From assembly GCF_014698935.1 (NCBI RefSeq), contig NZ_JACVMN010000001.1:1488001-1552000 (forward strand): a stretch of DNA of 64,000 nt, read 5' to 3'. Below, in pieces: positions 9,547-17,584 of the stretch. Origin of the DNA: Flagellimonas sp. S3867 (GTDB taxonomy: Bacteria; Bacteroidota; Bacteroidia; Flavobacteriales; Flavobacteriaceae). Position 1 is the first letter of the stretch, and every line of letters starts with the position of its first letter. The notes under the pieces were generated by a model. That model saw only the letters and a list, made by a program, of their open reading frames with translations. It did no database searches and was not told the DNA's origin. A program made the translations under genes and the position numbers.

Positions 9547-10152
9547 ATGGAATCAAAAAAATATTTAGAAGATATCACCGAAATCAAAGATTTAATGAGC
9601 CGATCATCCCGGTTTATCTCTTTGAGTGGACTTTCTGGAATACTTGCCGGTGTATACGCCATTACCGGCGCTATAGTAGCTTATATATTCCTTTTGCCAA
9701 AGGGCGATTATGTGGTCTTACATAGCTGGAACTTCAAAATGATTGTTGGTGTACTTTTCGCGGTCGCAGTTCTAAGTATGGTTACTGCTTATCTCTTAAG
9801 TAGTAAAAAAGCCAAAAAGAACAATGAAAAGGTATGGGACGAAACCACCAAACGACTTTTGATCAATTTTTTGATTCCCTTGGTTACCGGAGGCATTTAT
9901 ATCCTCATTAAATTGAACAGTCAACATTATGGGCTTACTGCATCTTTAATGCTGATTTTTTATGGTTTGGCACTGGTTAATGCTTCCAAATACACCATTG
10001 GTAATGTAAAATATCTCGGTTATGTTCAAATTGTTCTCGGTTTGATATGTGCCGCCTTTCCAGGATATGGATTTTGGTTTTGGATCTTAGGTTTTGGTTT
10101 ACTGCATGTCATTTATGGAAGTTTGATCTATTTTAAAGAGGAAAAAGCTTAA
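9547..10152 (+). CDS. Multi-spanning inner-membrane protein linked to creD
   Basis: A 201-residue protein with about six hydrophobic segments, at roughly residues 26-50, 60-82, 98-118, 124-146, 150-172 and 174-194. It has no enzymatic motif. It is the first gene of a three-gene group: its stop is 1 bp before the start of the winged-helix regulator, and creD follows with the same operator. I recall this membrane protein / HTH / creD trio from other flavobacterial genomes, so a shared role in envelope stress is an inference from context only. Confidence 0.85.
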   Translation: MESKKYLEDITEIKDLMSRSSRFISLSGLSGILAGVYAITGAIVAYIFLLPKGDYVVLHSWNFKMIVGVLFAVAVLSMVTAYLLSSKKAKKNNEKVWDETTKRLLINFLIPLVTGGIYILIKLNSQHYGLTASLMLIFYGLALVNASKYTIGNVKYLGYVQIVLGLICAAFPGYGFWFWILGFGLLHVIYGSLIYFKEEKA

Positions 10153-10153
10153 C

Positions 10154-10450
10154 ATGGGGCTTATCGACAACATAAACAAATTATTTGACCACCGTATTCG
10201 GCTGGGCATCATGTCCATTCTTATGGTAAATGATGAAGTAGATTTTAATAGATTCAAGGAATTGTTGAACGTCACGGATGGAAATCTGGCCAGTCATACC
10301 AAAACATTGGAAAAAGCGGAATATATAAAGATTGAAAAGTCATTTATAGGCAAAAAACCCAATACCCGATACTCGGCCACCAAATTGGGCAAATTATCAT
10401 TCAAAAAACATATTGAAGCATTGGAACAGATCATTAAAAATCAAACATAA
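10154..10450 (+). CDS. Winged-helix transcriptional regulator (HTH_34 / PadR-MarR-like)
   Basis: A 98-residue single-domain winged-helix protein. The recognition region is FNRFKELLNVTDGNLASHTKTLEKAEYIKIEKSFIGKKPNTRYSATKLGK, with the typical 'TDGNL..H...LE' core and a basic wing (KKPNTRYSAT). Such small regulators of Bacteroidota bind short palindromes. The gene is flanked on both sides by the ACTTTG..CAAAGT palindromes at 9522 and 10467, so self-repression and control of creD are likely. It starts 1 bp after the previous stop. Confidence 0.9.
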   Translation: MGLIDNINKLFDHRIRLGIMSILMVNDEVDFNRFKELLNVTDGNLASHTKTLEKAEYIKIEKSFIGKKPNTRYSATKLGKLSFKKHIEALEQIIKNQT

Positions 10451-10466
10451 ATTTTTTTATTAATTC

Positions 10467-10483
10467 ACTTTGTATTTCAAAGT
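10467..10483. promoter_or_regulatory. Palindromic operator (site 2) before creD
   Basis: ACTTTGTATTTCAAAGT has 6-bp perfect arms around a 5-base centre and is followed by ACTTTAA, as is site 1 at 9522-9538. The 24-base tract shared by the two sites differs at few positions. The -7-like sequence here is TCACTTTG, weaker than at site 1. It suggests that creD has a second promoter answering to the same regulator. Confidence 0.55.
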
Positions 10484-10500
10484 ACTTTAAGACAGGTAAA

Positions 10501-11850
10501 ATGACAACAAAAAAACAGAAAATAGGAAACTGGTTTAAAAATTCAATCTCCGCCAAAATGCTAACCGTGGGATTCTTAATGCTTATTCTCCTCATCCCCC
10601 TTGGGTTTGTAAAAGACCTGATTCGGGAAAGAGGCTTCAGACAGACCGAGGTAATAGAGGAAATCAACACCAAATGGGGCAACCAAGTGGTCCTTAATGG
10701 CCCCATTCTAAAAGTCCCTTACCACGTTTATGTTGAGGAAAAGGTGTTTGACGAAAAAACAAAGACCTTTTTAACCTCCCAAAAACCCGAAAGGCACACC
10801 GCGTATTTTTTTCCTTGGGAACTCAACATAAACTCCCAAGTACAGACAAAACCTTTGGAACGTGGCATTTACGAATCCGTGGTCTTTTCCTCTGAAAACG
10901 AAATCAAGGGAAAATTTGCCCAACTCGACTTTTCCACTAAAGAAATCAAGGAAGAAAATATCCTTTGGGATAAAGCTACGCTGTTGTTCAAAACCAGTAA
11001 CCTAAAAGGCATTCGAAATACGGTCAAAGTAACATTGGGTGAAAAGGAATATGCACTAAAGCCCAAATTTGACAACGCGTACATGAATACCCTTGAATCG
11101 AGCTACCTAGCTGATTTGCAGGAAATACAAGAGCAACCCTTCGCATTTGAGTCTAAAATTGCCATAAACGGAAGTAGTGCCCTGCAATTTATCCCTATTG
11201 GAAAGGAAACCAATGTTGCCATGAAATCCAACTGGCACTCTCCAAGTTTTAATGGCAATTTTCTTCCTGATACGGAAGGTAAAAAGATATCAAGTGCTGG
11301 TTTTGAGGCCAAATGGAAAGTTCTGGAAACCAACCGCAGGTTTGGACAATACTTTTTTGACAGCTTGCCCGATCTTTCCGATTTTTCTTTTGGAACCGAA
11401 TTTTTGGTTCCCATAGATGATTATCAAAAAACCGAGCGCACAAGCAAATATGGCCTAATGATTATTGGGCTCACACTTCTGGTATTCCTATTGATTCAAA
11501 TCAGCAGTAAAATAGCCATCCATCCTTTTCAGTATTTGATGATTGGATTGGCCTTGGTGATGTTCTACACGCTTTTGATCTCTATTTCCGAACATCAAAA
11601 TTACCTGATTGCTTATTTAATCTCGGGAATAGCAGTAGTAGGGTTGATCACGATCTATTCACGTTCCATTTTGAAAAACCCCAAGTTCACTCTATTGATT
11701 CTAGGATCCATGTTCAGTTTGTATACTTTCATTTTTGTAATTATCCAATTGGAAGATTATGCTCTGTTGGTTGGTAGTATAGGTTTATTTATAATTCTGG
11801 GCATTATTATGTTTACCTCGCGAAGGATTGATTGGTCCGGTGGGCAATAA
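10501..11850 (+). CDS. creD: Cell-envelope integrity protein CreD
   Basis: A 449-residue inner-membrane protein. It has one N-terminal membrane segment (about 18-38, MLTVGFLMLILLIPLGFV), the CreD signature LIRERGFRQTEVIEEI right after it, a large periplasmic beta domain and five to six C-terminal membrane segments (about 315-440). Length and layout match E. coli CreD (about 450 residues), the inner-membrane protein of the CreBC regulon linked to envelope stress and beta-lactam response. Here no creBC is present; control more likely comes from the adjacent winged-helix regulator through the palindrome at 10467-10483. A hairpin after the stop suggests the transcript ends here. Confidence 0.93.
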   Translation: MTTKKQKIGNWFKNSISAKMLTVGFLMLILLIPLGFVKDLIRERGFRQTEVIEEINTKWGNQVVLNGPILKVPYHVYVEEKVFDEKTKTFLTSQKPERHTAYFFPWELNINSQVQTKPLERGIYESVVFSSENEIKGKFAQLDFSTKEIKEENILWDKATLLFKTSNLKGIRNTVKVTLGEKEYALKPKFDNAYMNTLESSYLADLQEIQEQPFAFESKIAINGSSALQFIPIGKETNVAMKSNWHSPSFNGNFLPDTEGKKISSAGFEAKWKVLETNRRFGQYFFDSLPDLSDFSFGTEFLVPIDDYQKTERTSKYGLMIIGLTLLVFLLIQISSKIAIHPFQYLMIGLALVMFYTLLISISEHQNYLIAYLISGIAVVGLITIYSRSILKNPKFTLLILGSMFSLYTFIFVIIQLEDYALLVGSIGLFIILGIIMFTSRRIDWSGGQ

Positions 11851-11872
11851 TCCCTAAAAATTCAAGTAAGAT

Positions 11873-11894
11873 ACTGCCCCAAACTAGGGGCAGT
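11873..11894 (+). terminator. Hairpin after creD
   Basis: ACTGCCCC at 11873-11880 pairs exactly with GGGGCAGT at 11887-11894 over a 6-base loop, 22 bases after the creD stop. It is followed by a T-rich stretch (TCTTATGTTTT) rather than a pure T run, so it is a plausible but not perfect intrinsic terminator. Confidence 0.6.
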
Positions 11895-11989
11895 TCTTAT
11901 GTTTTAACAATCCAATAGTTAAATATTAAATAATTGCTCCATACGGTCAATCAACTTGTTTGTTTCTTATTTTTGATAAAACCACGATC

Positions 11990-13105
11990 ATGAAAATCCA
12001 AACCATCCTTTTTGCTCTTCTTTTTTCCGTTGCGATTAGTGCCCAAGAACATTCTCATCACAGTACAAAAGCGCTGTCCTTTCCGGATGTACCGGGTTAC
12101 AAAACACTAAAAACTGATTTTCATCAGCACACAGTTTTCTCAGACGGAAGTGTTTGGCCCAATATTCGAATTATGGAGGCACTCCGTGATAATCTAGATG
12201 CCGTTTCCCTTACAGAGCATTTGGAATATCAACCACACTCCAAAGATATTCCTCATCCAGACCGAAACAGGGCCTATGAGATTGCCATGAATGAGGCAAA
12301 AAACCACGATTTATTGGTCATTGCGGGTTCAGAAATCACAAGAGACGCACCTGTTGGGCATAGCAATGCAATTTTTATCACTGATGCCAATGAACTGATG
12401 GAAGATGAGGCCGAAGATGCCTTTGCAGCAGCTAAAAAACAAAATGCCTTCGTGTTTTGGAACCACCCAGCCTGGCATCCGCAAAATCCTAATGGGAACC
12501 CCTATTTGAGCGATTTTCAAAAAGCCCGGATTAAAAATGGGGAGTTGCATGGTATTGAGGTCATCAATGATGGAGATTATGCGGAAGAATCACTTGCGTT
12601 GGCCTTGGAACAAAATTTGACCATTATGGGAACCAGTGACATTCATGGTCTTATCGATTGGCATTTTAAAGAAAAAGGCCATTCCCGGCCCATTACCTTG
12701 GTCTTAGCCAAGGAAAGAACGAAAAACAGCATAAAAGAAGCGCTGTTTGCAGGAAGAACCATTGCCGTTTTTGATGATTTAATGGTAGGGAAAGAAGAAA
12801 ATCTGTTGCCTTTGCTCAATGCTTGCATTAAAGTTAAGGAAGTAAAGTACATTGGAAAAACTTCAATTGTGAGCGTAACGCTTGAAAATGTATCCAGCAC
12901 AGATTTATTATTCGAAAATTTGATGCCCTACACTTTTTATTCGAATCCAGCAGTATTCACAGTCCCTGCAAAAGGAACCAAAACCTTGCAAATAAAAACC
13001 TTGGAACAATTAGAAAATCTGGAACTTAAATTAAGTGCCATAAGAACATACGTCGCACCAAAGGAACACGCCGTGTTGACTAGAAATTTAAAAATTGAAG
13101 AATAA
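11990..13105 (+). CDS. Secreted PHP-domain phosphoesterase
   Basis: A signal peptide (MKIQTILFALLFSVAISAQ) is followed by a polymerase/histidinol-phosphatase (PHP) metal-dependent domain: DFHQHTVFSDGS with the HxH metal motif, SLTEHLEY, AGSEITRD, FWNHPAW, and GTSDIHG. These give the usual His/Asp/Glu metal ligands. The C-terminal third is a beta domain seen in Bacteroidota versions often annotated as Sb-PDE or histidinol phosphatase-like. It probably hydrolyses a phosphoester in the periplasm; the substrate is unknown. The ATG at 11990 is chosen over an upstream in-frame ATG at 11960 because it opens directly on the signal peptide. Confidence 0.88.
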   Translation: MKIQTILFALLFSVAISAQEHSHHSTKALSFPDVPGYKTLKTDFHQHTVFSDGSVWPNIRIMEALRDNLDAVSLTEHLEYQPHSKDIPHPDRNRAYEIAMNEAKNHDLLVIAGSEITRDAPVGHSNAIFITDANELMEDEAEDAFAAAKKQNAFVFWNHPAWHPQNPNGNPYLSDFQKARIKNGELHGIEVINDGDYAEESLALALEQNLTIMGTSDIHGLIDWHFKEKGHSRPITLVLAKERTKNSIKEALFAGRTIAVFDDLMVGKEENLLPLLNACIKVKEVKYIGKTSIVSVTLENVSSTDLLFENLMPYTFYSNPAVFTVPAKGTKTLQIKTLEQLENLELKLSAIRTYVAPKEHAVLTRNLKIEE

Positions 13106-13118
13106 CCAAACTCTTTTT

Positions 13119-13144
13119 GGATTCCCACCTCCGTAGGAATGACA
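13119..13144. repeat. Short palindromic intergenic repeat
   Basis: The segment GGATTCCCACCTCCGTAGGAATGACA contains the inverted arms ATTCC and GGAAT. I recall this kind of sequence as a dispersed REP-like repeat in many bacteria. Only one copy is in this window, so the repeat nature cannot be shown here. Confidence 0.35.
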
Positions 13145-13165
13145 CCTTAAAAGATTCTTTTTTGA

Positions 13166-13465
13166 CTAAGCAACGGAAAAAAGGTGGGAACCGTTGATTT
13201 CGCGATCAAAATCAACCTTGATTTTTTCGATGACCTCAACTGGTGTTTTTTCAGAAATCCAAACCCATTGATTTTTTATATCAACATCGAAATGATAACT
13301 GGAAAAATCAATAACATGATCGCCATCGAATTGCGAAAGTAAAAATTTGGTGATTCTAGGTCTTAACCTATACTCTAAATCGATACGCTCCTTCTTCATT
13401 GAAGGATTATCGTCACCTGAAATTAGCCAATTGAATGTCACGCTTTTAGCTATAAGGATAACCAA
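13166..13465 (-). CDS. Small hypothetical protein with possible N-terminal anchor
   Basis: About 99 residues from a TTG at 13465. The frame stays open further upstream (through about 13540), where it would add basic residues and a hydrophobic stretch (RPLFFAILVILIAK), so the true N-terminus may be longer and membrane-anchored, overlapping the end of the upstream dehydrogenase gene. No ATG is available in the extended part. The body is mixed alpha/beta (DHVIDFSSYHFDVDIKNQWVWISEKTPVEVIEKIKVDFDREI). It is downstream of and co-directional with that gene. No family recognised. Confidence 0.55.
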   Translation of the reverse strand: MVILIAKSVTFNWLISGDDNPSMKKERIDLEYRLRPRITKFLLSQFDGDHVIDFSSYHFDVDIKNQWVWISEKTPVEVIEKIKVDFDREINGSHLFSVA

Positions 13466-13524
13466 TATAGCAAAAAATAGTGGTCTACTGCTTAATTTAG
13501 ACTTTCGTACTCGACCAAGGGCAA

Positions 13525-14730
13525 TTATTCCTGTCCATCCACATAATCTTGAAGATAGGCGTAGCGTTCGGTCAATTTGCCATTTTGGGTCATCCGAGCG
13601 CGTTCTAAAATTCCGTCCTCATCGTTGTTGAAGAAAGCGGGAATCACATATTTTGAAAAAGCTCCTCCAAAACCATTACTGGCATCCCTAGGCAGTTCAC
13701 AAGGCAAATTATCCACCGCCATTACGGCAACTGCCTTTGGGTTTTTAAAATCAACCTCTTTTTCAGTTTGTGGGTCATACCCATAAATTGGGTCTGCAAT
13801 GGTACTGGGTTTAATGGTTGTAGCCACTGGCCCGTCGATATCACAGCTCACATCGGCCACTACTTTTATGTTGAAATCGGGATGTTTGGCATCTTCACGG
13901 GTGTACAAATAGGGCGCGCCATCTCCATAAAAATGTCCAGCAATATAAAAATCGGTTACTTCGGCAAAACGGAAGAAATTGGATCTATATTCCTCTGGAT
14001 TTGCAAAGAAATCGGCCTTGTTCCCGCGAACACCATCTTTGCGCTTGTTGTATTCAGAAGCATCTATCTGGCAATATACTGGTTCGCTGAACGAATCGTT
14101 TAGAAATTCGGCCACATTTACTTTTCTTAAGTTCATGGCATCCAACATTTCTCTAGAACCGTTACCTACCCTTCCCCTACCCGTCAATAATATTTTAATG
14201 TTGGGCAATTTGACTTTATTAAGTTCGGAGATCAATGCTTGCTGATCTCTGAGGGTTTCCGCTTTGGGTAGGTTGAACATATCAAATTTTAATCCATAAG
14301 CTCGAACTCCGTTGTAAGCTCCAACAATTCCAGCATAGCGCCCAAAAGCTACCAAACGTTGTCCTTTAGCATTGGTGATGACCTCGTGATCGTACAGCTC
14401 AATGTTTTTATCCAAAACAGCCTTGAGCAAGGTTCGGTTATAAGGTTGTTTTTTTATGGTATGGGAAAAGAAAAAGTATTTTTTGTTCGGAATCAAAGCA
14501 TCGATAGGTACCTCTTTTACCCCCAGCATAACATCACAATCCTCTATATTTTTGGTAACAGAAATGCCCATATCCTTATATTCTTGGTTTGTGAACACTC
14601 TAATGGGTGATGATTCTACTACTATTTGTGCTTGGGGAAAGTTGGAAAGAACATTTTGACACTCAGTTGGGGACAGTACAACCCTGCGGTCGGGTGGGTT
14701 CTTTCGTTCTCTTATGATTCCGAATTTCAT
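13525..14730 (-). CDS. Saccharopine/alanine dehydrogenase-like NAD(P) oxidoreductase
   Basis: A 401-residue enzyme of the alanine dehydrogenase / PNT superfamily. The N-terminal half opens MKFGIIRERKNPPDRRVVLSP and includes FGRYAGIVGAYNGVRAYG, characteristic of the lysine-ketoglutarate reductase / saccharopine dehydrogenase branch. A Rossmann motif is visible as ILLTGRGRVGNGSREML, and the conserved block AVDNLPCELPRDASNGFG near residue 345 is typical of LKR-type enzymes. It is therefore an NAD(P)-dependent amino-acid dehydrogenase; whether the substrate is saccharopine, alanine or another amino acid cannot be told from sequence. The gene starts a likely two-gene minus-strand unit. Confidence 0.85.
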   Translation of the reverse strand: MKFGIIRERKNPPDRRVVLSPTECQNVLSNFPQAQIVVESSPIRVFTNQEYKDMGISVTKNIEDCDVMLGVKEVPIDALIPNKKYFFFSHTIKKQPYNRTLLKAVLDKNIELYDHEVITNAKGQRLVAFGRYAGIVGAYNGVRAYGLKFDMFNLPKAETLRDQQALISELNKVKLPNIKILLTGRGRVGNGSREMLDAMNLRKVNVAEFLNDSFSEPVYCQIDASEYNKRKDGVRGNKADFFANPEEYRSNFFRFAEVTDFYIAGHFYGDGAPYLYTREDAKHPDFNIKVVADVSCDIDGPVATTIKPSTIADPIYGYDPQTEKEVDFKNPKAVAVMAVDNLPCELPRDASNGFGGAFSKYVIPAFFNNDEDGILERARMTQNGKLTERYAYLQDYVDGQE

Positions 14731-14819
14731 TAATTATATAACTTTTTGGCTGGTTATTGTTACAAACATAACTTTTAGTGTTTGGTCTTCAAAACTTTTT
14801 TTTGGAATAGTTTTTGGAA

Positions 14820-14827
14820 TACCTTTG
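14820..14827 (+). promoter_or_regulatory. Promoter -7 box TACCTTTG before a structured RNA
   Basis: TACCTTTG matches the Bacteroidota sigma-A -7 consensus TAnnTTTG exactly and lies just before the folded RNA at 14828-14910. T-rich TTTG sequences lie 15 bases upstream, shorter than the usual 19-21 base spacing, so the -33 box is uncertain. Confidence 0.45.
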
Positions 14828-14910
14828 CAAGCTGCGTTAGGGATAGAGGCAAGTACCATGTACCGCCGATAGCCCGACCAAGATTTTACAAAGTAAAGTC
14901 TTGGTAACGC
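14828..14910 (+). ncRNA. Structured RNA, flavo-1-like
   Basis: The outer arms GCGTTA (14834-14839 area) and TAACGC (14904-14909 area) pair; inside are GGGAT..GATAGCCC arms, a small hairpin GGC-GTAC..GTAC-GCC, and a strong hairpin CCAAGATTTTAC/GTAAAGTCTTGG just before the closing arm. The combination TTAGGGATAGA...GATAGCCCGACC followed by a hairpin and TAACGC agrees with my memory of the flavo-1 RNA motif of Bacteroidota, whose function is unknown. A covariance-model search would settle it. Positions of the ends are approximate. Confidence 0.5.
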
Positions 14911-14991
14911 ACACAAAAATAACATTGTTCTTTGACAAAAAATGAGATGCGGATTATAGGCCTTCGACACTTCGACTGCGCTCTGTGCGGG

Positions 14992-15174
14992 CAAGTTCAG
15001 GGCATAATTCGATTACGTAAATCATAGATTTACTTATTGCGTTGTTCGTGAGGCCCTGAAACAAGTTCAGGGCATAATTCGATTACGTAAATCAAAGATT
15101 TACTGATTGCGTTGTTCGTGAGGCCCTGAAACAAGTTCAGGGCATAATTCGATTACGTAAATCAAAGATTTACT
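14992..15174. repeat. Tandem 70-bp palindromic repeats (2.6 copies) before ssrA
   Basis: Copies begin at 14992, 15062 and 15132 with an exact 70-base period; the third is cut after about 43 bases, 10 bases before ssrA. Each unit starts CAAGTTCAGGGCATAATTCG and ends GAGGCCCTGAAA, so TTCAGGGC and GCCCTGAA arms allow a long hairpin, with an inner GTAAATC/GATTTAC hairpin. Copies differ at only a couple of positions. The CCCTGAACTTGTTTCAGGG type of junction is familiar as a dispersed REP-like repeat. No separate spacers exist, so it is not a CRISPR array. Confidence 0.85.
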
Positions 15175-15184
15175 ATCTCATTAT

Positions 15185-15579
15185 GGGGCCGACTGGTTTT
15201 GACAGCGAGACCAATTGGATTGTAAGCATGCCGAGCGCTGGGATATAGCTCGTTAATATCATTTTCCACACTTTTAATTGGCGATAATAACTACGCTCTT
15301 GCCGCTTAATCTGAATTATAGTAAGATTAGCCTCGTCTCTACTAGGTAGGGAAGCGAGATGTTCCTGGATAGCCCTTGTTGACGGCGATCCATTTAGGAG
15401 CACCAAAAAAGTCAACATAAGGGTACCATGGCTTTGATGGTATCACCAAAATCTTAAGAAGCTAAGTGTACAATAGGCGGTCTTTGGTCGGTTGTGCATC
15501 TAAAATTGAACAGGGACTAAGCATGTAGAAAGCAATGCGATTGCTTGTTTGGACGGGAGTTCGACTCTCCCCGGCTCCA
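15185..15579 (+). ncRNA. ssrA: Transfer-messenger RNA (tmRNA)
   Basis: The 5' end GGGGCCG and 3' end CGGCTCC form the 7-bp acceptor stem (one G-U pair) with discriminator A at 15579; CCA is not encoded. The 5' part has the tRNA-like GGTTTTGACAGCGAGACC start and the 3' part has the T-arm GGGAGTTCGACTCTCCC. Between them lies the reading frame for the proteolysis tag GDNNYALAA. tmRNA rescues ribosomes stalled on broken mRNAs and marks the product for degradation. The 3' end serves as the attachment site of the island that follows. About 395 nt, normal for Bacteroidota. Confidence 0.97.
15280..15309 (+). other. tmRNA tag-peptide reading frame
   Basis: GGC GAT AAT AAC TAC GCT CTT GCC GCT TAA encodes the tag GDNNYALAA followed by a stop. 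The GxNNYALAA form is typical of Bacteroidota (I recall GENNYALAA and GETNYALAA); the terminal LAA is the ClpXP-type degron. The resume codon is assigned as GGC by comparison with these tags. Confidence 0.9.
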
Positions 15580-15604
15580 CTTTTAGAAGGTCAAATTAGA
15601 CCAA

Positions 15605-15640
15605 AATCCTGTAAATCGTTGATTTACAGGATTTTTTAAT
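15605..15640 (+). terminator. Intrinsic terminator of ssrA
   Basis: AATCCTGTAAATC (15605-15617) pairs perfectly with GATTTACAGGATT (15621-15633) over a GTT loop, followed by TTTTTAATTTTA. It starts 25 bases after the tmRNA end. It may have come with the inserted element, because the sequence past the outer att-like site has its own terminator at 41959. Confidence 0.9.
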
Positions 15641-15689
15641 TTTATATAATCTCAAATATCATCAAATAATATCATTTTACAGTACACCT

Positions 15690-15728
15690 AATCGACACCT
15701 ATTTCGAAATTGAAAAGTGGTGTCGATT
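15690..15728. repeat. Inverted repeat upstream of integrase
   Basis: AATCGACACC (15690-15699) and GGTGTCGATT (15719-15728) are perfect 10-bp inverted arms over a 19-base loop, 88 bases before the integrase start. It could be an arm-type binding site of the integrase in attL, a terminator, or an operator; nothing here decides. Confidence 0.6.
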
Positions 15729-15816
15729 TCTTTGTAATTTACTATTTTTCAGATATTTACAAAATTATTTGATTTATTTTTATTACCTTTAAGAGGTACA
15801 AATAGACATCAAAAAA

Positions 15817-17061
15817 ATGGTAAATACGTTTTCAACATTATTTTACATTAAAAATGAGCGCAGGGATAAGTACGGAAAAGCGGGCTTATACCTAAGGATT
15901 ACAGTAGATGGGCGACGATCATCCATAAGTCTACACCGTAAAATTGATCCTTCCAAATGGGACTCTCGAATGAATAAATTAAAAGGGAAAGGTGTTGAAG
16001 CGGAAGAATTGAATCGCTTTATGACGACAATTCGGCATAAGATAAATAGAATACAACATGAATTAATAGAAGAGGGAAAACCATTTACCGCCCTGGATGT
16101 TAAAAACATTTATTTAGGCAAAGACAAAGAGGTCAAAATGCTTCTGGTCGTATTTGACGAACACAACCGCCAGATGAAAAAATTGGTGGATAAGGAATTT
16201 GCCATAGGTACCTGGAAACGCTATTTCACCACCAGAAATCATATTGCAGAATTCATTCGCCATGAATACAAGCGGGAAGATCTGCCTGTCAAGGATGTTG
16301 ATCTAAAGTTTATCACCCGATTTGAGTATTTCATGAAGTCGATTAAAGACTGTAACCACAATAGTGCTTTGAAGTATGTCAACAATTTCAAAAAGATAAT
16401 CCGCATGGCTGTGGCTAATGGCTGGCTAACAAAAGACCCGTTTTACAACTATAAGGTGAAATTCAAATGGGTTAATCGAGAATTCCTCTCTTCTGAAGAG
16501 TTACAAAACTTGGTTGATTTAGAAATCAAGTGGCCTCGAATCGATATTGTAAGAGACATGTTTGTATTCTGCTGTTATACGGGACTAGCCTATGTTGATG
16601 TTCAGAAATTGAATCAAGATAATCTTGTAAAAAACATAGATGGCAACTTATGGATTGAAGCCAAACGCACCAAAACAGATGCAAAGTTCAGTATACCCCT
16701 TCTTCCTACTGCTCTTGCCATCATTGAAAAGTATCAAAACCACCCCAAAGTGGTCAATGGAGAATGCATCCTTCCTGTTTTAAGCAATCAAAAGTCAAAT
16801 GCCTATTTAAAAGAGATAGCAGATCTCTGTGGAATTAAAAAGAATCTCACCACCCATTTGGCCAGACACACTTTTGCAACTACTGTAACACTTTCCAATG
16901 GTGTTCCTATTGAAACAGTTGGAAAGATGTTGGGACATAAAAATCTAAGGGCTACTCAGCACTATGCAAAAATTGTCAATAAGAAGGTGGGTGATGATAT
17001 GGCAATTTTGAAAGAGAAGTTGGCAGGTATGGAAAATAACAAGCAGACTAGAGAAGTTTAA
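15817..17061 (+). CDS. Tyrosine recombinase / integrase of the ssrA island
   Basis: A 414-residue integrase with an N-terminal arm-binding domain (FYIKNERRDKYGKAGLYLRITVDGRR), a SAM-like core-binding domain (about 105-210) and a C-terminal catalytic domain. Catalytic parts visible are HLARHTFAT (HxxR), GHKN and the nucleophile Tyr in ATQHYAKI. The first catalytic arginine is replaced: the box reads YTGLAYVDV instead of TGLR. The CTnDOT integrase is also known to lack this arginine, so the enzyme may still be active. It lies 237 bp after ssrA and points away from it, the usual layout for an element that integrates in tmRNA. Confidence 0.95.
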   Translation: MVNTFSTLFYIKNERRDKYGKAGLYLRITVDGRRSSISLHRKIDPSKWDSRMNKLKGKGVEAEELNRFMTTIRHKINRIQHELIEEGKPFTALDVKNIYLGKDKEVKMLLVVFDEHNRQMKKLVDKEFAIGTWKRYFTTRNHIAEFIRHEYKREDLPVKDVDLKFITRFEYFMKSIKDCNHNSALKYVNNFKKIIRMAVANGWLTKDPFYNYKVKFKWVNREFLSSEELQNLVDLEIKWPRIDIVRDMFVFCCYTGLAYVDVQKLNQDNLVKNIDGNLWIEAKRTKTDAKFSIPLLPTALAIIEKYQNHPKVVNGECILPVLSNQKSNAYLKEIADLCGIKKNLTTHLARHTFATTVTLSNGVPIETVGKMLGHKNLRATQHYAKIVNKKVGDDMAILKEKLAGMENNKQTREV

Positions 17062-17070
17062 AATAAATAT

Positions 17071-17355
17071 ATGTCAAAAGGCAAATCTTGGTTAAGGACG
17101 CTTATAGAACTCGTTGAAGTCTTTTTTAATAGTGCGCAAAGCGGCAAACAAGGCCGAACCTGGCACCAACATGTAGTACCTTACGAACGAGGGTGGGCAG
17201 TACGTCGTGAAGGGAACAAACGTATTACTAGTAAGCATCAAAAACAGAGCACGGCACTACGGAAGGCCAAAAGTTTAGCTCGTAAATACAAAGCCGATGT
17301 CATTATTCACCGGGAAAGTGGCGGTATTCGAGACCGGATTAGTTATAGGGAGTAA
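17071..17355 (+). CDS. DUF2188-family small basic protein (copy 1)
   Basis: A 94-residue protein with the DUF2188 core WHQHVVPYERGWAVRREGNKR..T..KHQKQSTALRKAKSLARKYKADVIIHRESGGIRDR. The family is small, basic and of unknown function; the fold resembles a short beta-hairpin domain with a helix. It starts 9 bp after the integrase stop, so it is likely co-transcribed with it. A near copy of identical length lies at 42385-42669 just beyond the other end of the island, with roughly 70 percent identical residues by eye. Confidence 0.9.
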   Translation: MSKGKSWLRTLIELVEVFFNSAQSGKQGRTWHQHVVPYERGWAVRREGNKRITSKHQKQSTALRKAKSLARKYKADVIIHRESGGIRDRISYRE

Positions 17356-17482
17356 ACACAAAAGCGCCCTACATAAACAATTTAGGATAGTAATTGAATT
17401 TAGATTTTTCTTTACAAACTCTAATTTCAATTTAACCTCGCAACCAAAAGTCCGATTGTTACTTTGAGTAATCAGATACAAC

Positions 17483-17518
17483 AAACTCTTTACGAAAGGT
17501 GCGATTTGTAAAGAGTTT
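17483..17518. repeat. Palindrome flanking the methyltransferase operon (left)
   Basis: AAACTCTTTAC (17483-17493) and GTAAAGAGTTT (17508-17518) are perfect arms around a 14-base centre, followed by TTATAAAAGTTT. A copy with the same arm core and same 14-base centre length lies at 25383-25416 on the other side of the operon. It may act as a bidirectional terminator for the convergent units, or be an element boundary. Confidence 0.65.
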
Positions 17519-17584
17519 TATAAAAGTTTGTACAATTTTGAAAAATATGTCGGAAATCAAGAGAATCTTTTATAATAGCAGGCT

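Noticed and set aside
14992..15174. Tandem repeats looking like a short CRISPR array
   Set aside because: The 70-base units follow each other directly with no variable spacers and are palindromic; no cas genes lie nearby.
14734..15418. Open frames of 81-86 codons on the minus strand over the ssrA leader and tmRNA
   Set aside because: They overlap the structured RNA, the repeats and the tmRNA itself, and have no protein-like features.
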